This document shows, piece by piece, positions 34,251 through 39,164 of a stretch of DNA of 39,164 nucleotides; position 1 is the stretch's first letter; each line of letters starts with the position of its first letter. This DNA comes from Fretibacterium fastidiosum (GTDB lineage: Bacteria > Synergistota > Synergistia > Synergistales > Aminobacteriaceae). Where the stretch lies: NCBI RefSeq assembly GCF_000210715.1, contig NC_021038.1, positions 606,519 through 645,682 of the forward strand, given 5' to 3'. The notes under the pieces are model-generated. The model did not search any database. It had not been told where the DNA came from and saw nothing but the letters and a program-made list of their open reading frames with translations. The position numbers and the translations under genes are program-made.

Positions 34251-35261
34251 TCACACCTCCTGCATCCTTGGGTCGAAGGCGTCGCGCAGGCCGTCGGCCA
34301 GCAGGTTGAAGCTCAGCATCAGGAGCGCCAGTACCATGGCCGGGAACACCAGCATGTGGGGGTGCATCAGAAAGGACTTGTAACCGTCGTTGATCAGGGA
34401 CCCCAGCGACGCCATCGGCGCGGGGACCCCAAGCCCCACGAAGGACAGGAACGCCTCGGAGAAGATGGCGTTGGGGATGGAGAACATGGACATGGTGACG
34501 AGCTGCCCGAAGATGTTGGGCAGGACGTCCCGAAAGATGATGGCGAAGTGCCCTGCGCCCAGCGTGCGGGACGCGAGGACGAACTCCTGCTCCCGAAGCT
34601 TGAGCATCTGCGCCCGCGCGACGCGGCTCATGCCGACCCATCCCGTGATGAGCAGGGCCAGGATGATGGAGTTCAGCCCGGGCGGCATGACGAGCATCAG
34701 GAGCGTCACGATGATGAGCGTGGGGATGCCGTTGACGACCTCGAGGACGCGCTGCATGATCATGTCCGTCGCCCCGCCGAAGTAGCCGGAGGTCAGCCCG
34801 TAGCTCATGCCGATCAGCATGTCGATGAGCACCGCGACGAAGGCGATGTAGAGGGAGATGCGCGTCCCCATCCAGGTTCGCGTCCACTGATCGCGGCCGA
34901 AGGTGTCCGTTCCGAACCAGTAGTAGACGTCGTCCAGCCCTTTTTGCCTGTATCGGTTGACGCGCCTCTCGCCTCCGTCGAAGACCCCCAGCCTCTCGAT
35001 GACGGGGATGCGGGGGGCCAGGTTCTGGTGGAGGATGTTGACGTCGTTGTAGGCGTGTTCGTTCATGCCGGGGCCGAAGGCGGCGAGGACGGCGATGACG
35101 AGGATCGTCACGGCCCCGAAGACCGCGCCGCGGTTCCTGGCGAAGCGGGACAGGACGTCCCGCCAGAACGGCTGACTGGCGCAGTCCCTGTCGATATGGG
35201 CGGCGCCGGTGACGTCGATGCGCTCAAACTCGTGTCCCGGTTCGATGATGGGTTCAGTCAT
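34251..35261 (-). CDS. oppC: Oligopeptide ABC transporter permease OppC
   Basis: The product of 336 residues is the second membrane subunit. It has a cytoplasmic N-terminal tail, a first helix (GAVTILVIAVLAAFGPGM), a large external loop typical of OppC with YYWFGTDTFGRDQWTRTWMG, and a binding-protein-dependent transport domain containing the EAA-like loop RTLGAGHFAIIFRDVLPNIF. ATG 35261 (GGAGGG eight bases upstream) overlaps the oppB stop by eight bases. An alternative start six codons upstream is poorer. It pairs with OppB in the inner membrane. Confidence 0.93.
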   Translation of the reverse strand: MTEPIIEPGHEFERIDVTGAAHIDRDCASQPFWRDVLSRFARNRGAVFGAVTILVIAVLAAFGPGMNEHAYNDVNILHQNLAPRIPVIERLGVFDGGERRVNRYRQKGLDDVYYWFGTDTFGRDQWTRTWMGTRISLYIAFVAVLIDMLIGMSYGLTSGYFGGATDMIMQRVLEVVNGIPTLIIVTLLMLVMPPGLNSIILALLITGWVGMSRVARAQMLKLREQEFVLASRTLGAGHFAIIFRDVLPNIFGQLVTMSMFSIPNAIFSEAFLSFVGLGVPAPMASLGSLINDGYKSFLMHPHMLVFPAMVLALLMLSFNLLADGLRDAFDPRMQEV

Positions 35262-36195
35262 GGCGCTTCCCTCCCGCAAGCCGAATCCTGGGGTCGATGA
35301 CGCCGTAGAGCAGGTCTACCACCAGCATCAGCCCGATGTACAGCACGCAGTAGACGAAGGTCAGGCTGATGACGACGTTGTAGTCGTTGGACTGTATCGC
35401 TGTCACCAGAAGGCTGCCGACGCCCGGAATGGAAAATATCTTCTCCACCACCATACTGCCCGTCATGAGGTTGACGATGAGGGGCGCGAGCACCGTGATG
35501 ATGGGAATGAGGACGTTTCGCAGGGCGTGGACGAAGTTCGTTCGGAACGGAGAGAGGCCCTTGCTTTGGGCGAAGAGCATGTATTCGCTCCCCAGAGCCT
35601 CCAGCATCTCCGACCGGGCGAAGCGGGCGATCTGGGCCAGGGTGAACATGCTGAGGGCCAGCGTGGGCAGGACGGTGGAGGCGGCGGGGCGGTTGACCTT
35701 GTACAGGGTGGGGAACCACCCCGCCTTGAAGCCGAGGTAGTAGAGCAGGACGAAGGCGAACACGAAGGAGGGGACGCTCACGCCCAGCACGGAGACGACG
35801 GTGCTGAACGTGTCCGCGATGGAGTTGTGGCGCAGCGCGGCCAGCACCCCCAGCAGCAGGCCAAGGACGGCCCCCACGAACACGGCCTGAAGGCCGATGC
35901 GGATGGAGATGGGCAGGCGCGCCCGGATCATCTCGGTCACCGGGACGTTCTTCTGGATGTTGTAGGAGACGCCCAGGTCGCCGGTCATCATCCGCCCGAC
36001 GTATCGGGCGAAGCGAATCAGCACCGGGCCGTCCAGCCCGTACTTTTCCCTGAGGACCGCCACCTGTTCCGGACTCAGCTTTTCGTCGTTGAAGGGCGAG
36101 CCCGGCATCAGCTCCAGCATGAGAAAGAGCGCCAGAACGATGGCGAAGAGCGTGGCCGCGGCGGTCAACACCCGTTTGACAATGTATGTTTTCAT
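35254..36195 (-). CDS. oppB: Oligopeptide ABC transporter permease OppB
   Basis: The product of 313 residues is the first membrane subunit, beginning MKTYIVKRVLTAAATLFAIV with the usual LMPGSPF motif in the first external loop. It shows GDLGVSYNIQKNV, several membrane helices, the EAA-like loop LSPFRTNFVHALRNVLIPII and the C-terminal DLLYGVIDPRIRL typical of OppB/DppB. ATG 36195 has GGGGATGAG upstream and gives the standard N-terminus. A longer open frame extends into oppA in another phase and is a shadow. A terminator-like hairpin separates it from oppA. Confidence 0.94.
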   Translation of the reverse strand: MKTYIVKRVLTAAATLFAIVLALFLMLELMPGSPFNDEKLSPEQVAVLREKYGLDGPVLIRFARYVGRMMTGDLGVSYNIQKNVPVTEMIRARLPISIRIGLQAVFVGAVLGLLLGVLAALRHNSIADTFSTVVSVLGVSVPSFVFAFVLLYYLGFKAGWFPTLYKVNRPAASTVLPTLALSMFTLAQIARFARSEMLEALGSEYMLFAQSKGLSPFRTNFVHALRNVLIPIITVLAPLIVNLMTGSMVVEKIFSIPGVGSLLVTAIQSNDYNVVISLTFVYCVLYIGLMLVVDLLYGVIDPRIRLAGGKRHD

Positions 36196-36206
36196 GATCT
36201 CATCCC

Positions 36207-36245
36207 CGAAAAAGACGAAGGCCGGCGGACGGCGTCCGACGGCCT
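36207..36245 (-). terminator. Attenuator hairpin between oppA and oppB
   Basis: On the minus strand AGGCCG-T-CGGAC, loop GCC, GTCCG-C-CGGCCT forms an 11-bp stem with one mismatch, followed by TCGTC and TTTTTC. It should terminate part of the transcripts after oppA, giving more binding protein than permease. Confidence 0.6.
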
Positions 36246-36269
36246 CCCTGTCTTCGGCAACGGAGGCCT

Positions 36270-37880
36270 TTATGGATTGACGGCCTTCGTCGCGTGCTTG
36301 AAGAGGTTGCCGATGCTGGCGTGCTCCTCGATGCCCGTGAGGTAGGCCTTCTGCAGCAGGGCGCTGTTCTTTTGGTACACGGGGAGGACCGCCGCCTCCT
36401 TCAGAAGCTCGGCCTCGATGTCCTTCATGAGTTGCCAGCGCGCCGCCGGGTCGAGGGCCGTCTTGCCCGAGCTGGCCTCCTTGATCATCTCGTCGTAGTG
36501 CGCGTTGGTCCAGCCGATCTTCGTCTTGTTGCTCACGAACTGGTCCAGGTAGGTCATCGGGTCCGCATAATCGGGGCCCCAGCGGGTGAGGGACAGCTCG
36601 TACTCCCGGTCCCGCTCCCTCTGCAGGCGCGCCTTCTTGGCCATGCTCTCGAGGTTGATCGTAAGACCGGGCAGGTTCTTCTGAAGCGCGTCCTGAAGGT
36701 ACGTCGCCACGCCGATGGCGGATTCCGTGTCCTCGACGAGGAGCGACAGCGACACGCTCTCGAAGCCCAGGGCCTTCTTGGCGGCGTTCCAGTGCTCCAG
36801 CGCCTTGTCCTTGTCGTAGTGCAGGTAGGTCGGCGCGCCGTCGCGGAAGTCCTTGCCGTCCGGGCCGGTGGCGAGCATGGAGGGGACGAAGTAGTCGGCC
36901 GGGTGGGAGCCGTCCTTCAACACACCGCTGCACAGCTCCTGCTTGTCGAAGCCCATGGCCAGGGCCAGGCGGAAATCCGGGTTGGCGAGAAACTTGTTCT
37001 TGTGGTTGCACAGCACGTACCACAAAAAGCTGCCGTCGATGATGCGGCACTCGGGGTCGTCCTTGAACTGCTCCACCAGCTCGCCGGTGAGCGCGATCTT
37101 GTCTACGTCTCCGTTCTGGTAGGCCAGGAGGGCGCTCTGCGCGTCCTTGATCACCACGAAGGAGACGCCGTCCACCTTGACCTCATCCCTGGCGTAGTAG
37201 TAGGGGTTGCGCTCCACGGTGGAGAGGGAGCCGCCCTGATCCCAGTAGGTCAGCTGGAACGCGCCGTTGGCGAGGACGTTCTCCACGCCCTGACCGTACC
37301 GGTCGCCCTGGGCCTTGAAGAAGGCCTCGTTGGCCGGGTAGAAGGAGGGGAACAGGAGGAGCGAGAGGAAAAAGGGCACGGGGTGGTCCAGCTCGACCGC
37401 AAGGGTCCGGTCGTCCAGGGCCTTCACGCCGAGCGTCTCCGGGTCCGCCCCCCTGTAGGCGATGGCCTCGGCGTTCTTGATGCCCGACGTGTCCGCCATG
37501 AGGAACTGCGTCTCGCTCCCCGTCCTGGGGTCCGCGAGGCGCCGCCACGCAAAGACGAAGTCCTGCGCCCTGACGGGCTCGCCGTTGGACCACTTTGCGT
37601 CCTCCCGGATGTGGAAGGTGTAGGAGAGGCCGTCGGGGCTGACGTCCCAGGACTCCGCAATGGCGGGGATGACGTTGCTGTCCTTGTCGAACTGCGTCAG
37701 GCCCTCCATGGTGTTCTCGATGATCGTGTAGGACGTCCCGTCCGACACGATCTGAGCGTCCATCGTCGTGAGCTCCGTTTCAACGCCGTAATTGACGATC
37801 ACCTTTTCCGCCGCGAGCGCCGCGGGGCGCGGGGCCCAGGTCAACGCCAACGCAAGCAACGCTGCAAACCATCGTCTCAA
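36270..37880 (-). CDS. oppA: Oligopeptide-binding protein OppA (SBP family 5)
   Basis: The product of 536 residues is an extracytoplasmic peptide-binding protein of family 5. A signal peptide is evident (RRWFAALLALALTWAPRPAA, cleavage near LAA-EKV) with no lipobox. Family text includes LTTMDAQIVSDGTSYTIIEN, MEGLTQFDKDSNVIPAIAES, VSPDGLSYTFHIREDAKWSN and the OppA-specific DFVFAWRRLADPRTG, then YADPMTYLDQF near the end. The start is TTG 37880, preceded by AAGGGGAG at seven bases. No ATG is available before the signal peptide. It heads the oppABCDF operon, and the OppA-type motifs favour longer peptides over dipeptides. Confidence 0.94.
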   Translation of the reverse strand: MRRWFAALLALALTWAPRPAALAAEKVIVNYGVETELTTMDAQIVSDGTSYTIIENTMEGLTQFDKDSNVIPAIAESWDVSPDGLSYTFHIREDAKWSNGEPVRAQDFVFAWRRLADPRTGSETQFLMADTSGIKNAEAIAYRGADPETLGVKALDDRTLAVELDHPVPFFLSLLLFPSFYPANEAFFKAQGDRYGQGVENVLANGAFQLTYWDQGGSLSTVERNPYYYARDEVKVDGVSFVVIKDAQSALLAYQNGDVDKIALTGELVEQFKDDPECRIIDGSFLWYVLCNHKNKFLANPDFRLALAMGFDKQELCSGVLKDGSHPADYFVPSMLATGPDGKDFRDGAPTYLHYDKDKALEHWNAAKKALGFESVSLSLLVEDTESAIGVATYLQDALQKNLPGLTINLESMAKKARLQRERDREYELSLTRWGPDYADPMTYLDQFVSNKTKIGWTNAHYDEMIKEASSGKTALDPAARWQLMKDIEAELLKEAAVLPVYQKNSALLQKAYLTGIEEHASIGNLFKHATKAVNP

Positions 37881-37967
37881 CTTGAATCTCCCCTTCGTAA
37901 ATCATTGTGAACACCCTGTGAACGACCGCGATAAGACAATGGGCCGCCCGTCTTGCGGCCCTCCTCG

Positions 37968-38016
37968 CGCCCGCAGACGATGGGGATTTGAACCCGATCG
38001 GACTTCCCTGCGAGCG
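37968..38016 (-). ncRNA. Structured leader at the 5' end of the opp transcript
   Basis: Just downstream of the extended -10, the minus strand folds into a 9-bp stem CGCTCGCAG / CTGCGGGCG (one G-U). It encloses an asymmetric internal loop and a second stem CGAT-c-GGG / CCC-c-ATCG capped by TTCAAAT, a sequence like a tRNA T-loop. A further hairpin GGGCCGC-AAGACGG-GCGGCCC follows (37941-37961). I match it to no known riboswitch. It could be a protein-binding or RNA-based control element of the peptide transporter. Confidence 0.4.
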
Positions 38017-38022
38017 GATTTC

Positions 38023-38031
38023 ATTATAGCA
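38023..38031 (-). promoter_or_regulatory. Extended -10 promoter of the opp operon
   Basis: TGCTATAAT on the minus strand is a perfect extended -10, about 145 bp upstream of the oppA start. The -35 is poor. Transcription would begin right at the leader structure. Confidence 0.55.
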
Positions 38032-38112
38032 TACGCTTATAGCGCTGCCTGTAAGGCGCGTTAAATAAAAACAGAGCTTGGGCTCAGGCAGCCTGTGGCG
38101 GGCTGCACAAGC

Positions 38113-38141
38113 TTGTTTTTGTGTGCGGAGAAGGTTATGTT
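38113..38141 (+). promoter_or_regulatory. Probable promoter of the ParA-type gene
   Basis: TTGTTT (38113-38118) is 17 bp from TATGTT (38136-38141). If used, the transcript begins after the ATG at 38137, which supports the downstream TTG start. Confidence 0.4.
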
Positions 38142-38199
38142 AAGCTATGGAGGCCCTGCTTTGGGCCGACAGTTTGGGAACGAACGGAGGAACGCGGAC

Positions 38200-38847
38200 T
38201 TGGAGAAATTTGCGGTGGCGGTCATCAACCATAAGGGGGGCGTTGGGAAGACCACGCTGTCCCTCATCCTGACCCAGATGGCGCTCATGAAGCGGAACAG
38301 GGTCCTGGCCGTGGACCTGGACCCCCAGCGCAACTTCACGGACGCCCTCTCCTTCATCCGGGGCTACTTCAAGGAGAGCCTGAGGGTGAAGGGGGCCCTT
38401 GCCCCCGAGGACGCCGGGGCCCCGGAGGACTGGATCGTCCTGGACTGCCCGCCGTCGCTGGGGTCGATCTCCAGGGTCGCCCTGAACTTTTCCGATATCG
38501 CGCTGGTCCCCGTGCGGCCGGACCTCTTCTCGCTCTCCAACCTGGGCGTGCTCTACTCCGTTGCGCGGGAGTGCGGCAAGGACAGGAGCCAACTGCCGCT
38601 GATCAAGGTGGGGTATGACGCCACGCGCCTCGCTCAAATGGCGGAGGAGGTCATCGCCGGCAAGGGCTATCCCGCGGCGGCCAGCCTGCCCCTCAACCGC
38701 CTGATCCCCTACAACATCGCGTCCGGCCGCATCTGGTCCATCGGCCTGAGCGCGGAGTCCCGCGCGCCCTACGAACGAATGTTCGCGCGCCTCGTGACCG
38801 CCTATCGGCGTATGCTGGAGGGGGACTTCAATACGGCCTGGCAGTAG
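38200..38847 (+). CDS. Orphan ParA/MinD-type ATPase
   Basis: The product of 215 residues is a deviant-Walker P-loop ATPase of the ParA family. VAVINHKGGVGKTTLSLIL holds the deviant Walker A (KGGVGKTT with signature Lys), VLAVDLDPQRNFTDAL the switch I region and WIVLDCPPSLGSIS the switch II Asp. The family positions cargo such as plasmids, chromosome origins or chemotaxis clusters. No parB-like partner gene or parS-like repeat is seen nearby, and the protein is shorter than plasmid ParA with no N-terminal helix-turn-helix. TTG 38200 with GGAGGA at eight bases gives the standard family N-terminus. ATG 38137, with its own GGAG, is possible but overlaps the probable promoter. Its function is open. 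Confidence 0.88.
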   Translation: MEKFAVAVINHKGGVGKTTLSLILTQMALMKRNRVLAVDLDPQRNFTDALSFIRGYFKESLRVKGALAPEDAGAPEDWIVLDCPPSLGSISRVALNFSDIALVPVRPDLFSLSNLGVLYSVARECGKDRSQLPLIKVGYDATRLAQMAEEVIAGKGYPAAASLPLNRLIPYNIASGRIWSIGLSAESRAPYERMFARLVTAYRRMLEGDFNTAWQ

Positions 38848-38908
38848 GGGCCAGGGGCGCCCGGGTCCGTTTCACGTCTTTTCTCACCTGCGGTGACAGA
38901 GCTTCTTT

Positions 38909-38949
38909 GTGAAGTGATATAATGGGAGAGCACTTTTTGAAAACTTCAC
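38909..38949 (+). promoter_or_regulatory. Promoter region with flanking inverted repeat before the last gene
   Basis: A perfect TATAAT (38918-38923) lies 55 bp before the permease start, with GTGACA (38893-38898) as a possible -35 at a long 19-bp spacing. GTGAAGT (38909-38915) and ACTTCAC (38943-38949) form an inverted repeat around the start region and may be an operator. Confidence 0.45.
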
Positions 38950-38978
38950 TATTTCTTGCAAGGTGAGGCTGATAGCTG

Positions 38979-39164
38979 ATGCTGCGCTATATCCTACGTA
39001 GGCTCCTGATGATGATCCCCGTGCTGATTGGCGTCACGTTCATCGTCTTCTTCATCCTGGCCTTGACGCCGGGCGACCCGGCCGCCATCATCCTGGGCGA
39101 CGGCGCGACGCCGGAGCTCCTGCAGCGGACGCGGGAGGAGCTCGGCCTCGATCGGCCCATCGCC
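38979..39164 (+). CDS. Peptide/nickel ABC transporter permease (OppB/DppB type), 5' part only
   Basis: The first 62 codons encode MLRYILRRLLMMIPVLIGVT and continue with one membrane helix and the LTPGDPAAIILG motif of DppB/OppB-type permeases, then TREELGLDRPIA as in the first external loop of the family. The gene runs off the right edge. AAGGTGAGG is upstream of ATG 38979. It is not the same gene as oppB in this window: the loop motif (LTPGDPA against LMPGSPF) is closer to the dipeptide/nickel branch. It probably starts a second peptide-type importer operon. Confidence 0.9.
   Translation, partial: MLRYILRRLLMMIPVLIGVTFIVFFILALTPGDPAAIILGDGATPELLQRTREELGLDRPIA

Noticed and set aside
34249-34887. 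Upstream extension of oppD over oppC
   Set aside because: The extra residues are low-complexity shadow sequence within oppC, while ATG 34248 has a strong ribosome-binding site and the family N-terminus.
36196-37050. Upstream extension of oppB into oppA
   Set aside because: Shadow of oppA in another phase. MKTYIVKR at 36195 is the standard OppB start.
37968-38016. tRNA gene suggested by a GGTTCAAATCC-like T-loop
   Set aside because: No D-arm, anticodon arm or 7-bp acceptor stem can be formed at tRNA spacing. Only a two-stem hairpin fits.

Overview
The window looks like a piece of a high-GC, amino-acid- and peptide-fermenting anaerobe, most likely a member of the Synergistota (Fretibacterium-like). 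That placement is an inference. It rests on the density of peptide and amino-acid genes (Opp transporter, M20D amidohydrolase, clostripain-type protease, aminotransferase, DAACS symporter, pyroglutamate genes, TAXI-TRAP transporter), the strong GC bias of codon third positions, and the protein flavour. No rRNA or intact tRNA gene is present to confirm it.

Left part (1-8716) is an acquired island, visibly poorer in GC than the rest and bordered by wrecked insertion sequences. An IS30-type fragment and an IS5-type fragment lie on the left, and an ISL3 transposase with a nonsense codon lies on the right. Between them sit a 1766-residue P-loop ATPase and an overlapping gene whose C-terminus carries a HEPN-like R-N-x3-H motif. 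I read this as an undescribed defence or conflict module. Its 3' end appears damaged: the C-terminus of the HEPN gene continues in other frames, and a third, TGATG-coupled gene is cut off where the ISL3 remnant begins.

8747-19035 is core-like. It holds yqeY-type, rpsU and HIT genes on the minus strand, then an M20D amidohydrolase, a small exported protein, an exported clostripain-family (C11) protease and an ArsM-like methyltransferase on the plus strand. These are followed by glycerate 2-kinase, an aminotransferase and a dicarboxylate/amino-acid symporter on the minus strand. The ArsM-like gene is the strongest discovery here. It has an in-frame UGA at the position of the third arsenic-binding cysteine, directly followed by a 16-bp hairpin with a GUC loop that fits a bacterial SECIS. 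The reading frame then continues to a stop codon that shares CTAG with the convergent glycerate kinase gene. It is very probably a selenoprotein.

19040-21350 is a second scarred zone: another IS5-type remnant, a roughly 396-bp element with terminal hairpins and inverted repeats, a 30-bp direct repeat, and a Schlafen/AlbA_2-type ATP-binding regulator flanked by G-tract repeats. 21350-26726 is a divergently transcribed LysR regulator and a five-gene operon (RraA-like, pxpB, pxpC, pxpA, D-2-hydroxyacid dehydrogenase) ending in a terminator. It probably handles 5-oxoproline or a related lactam or hydroxy-oxo acid. 26783-30099 is a two-gene TAXI-TRAP transporter.

30100-39164 carries palindromic repeat elements, a CorA-type channel, a lone pseudopilin, a complete oppABCDF operon on the minus strand with a structured leader and an attenuator, an orphan ParA-type ATPase, and the first 62 codons of another OppB/DppB-type permease running off the right edge. 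Taken together the chromosomal genes describe a cell that breaks proteins into peptides, imports peptides and organic or amino acids, and deacylates, transaminates or oxidises them.
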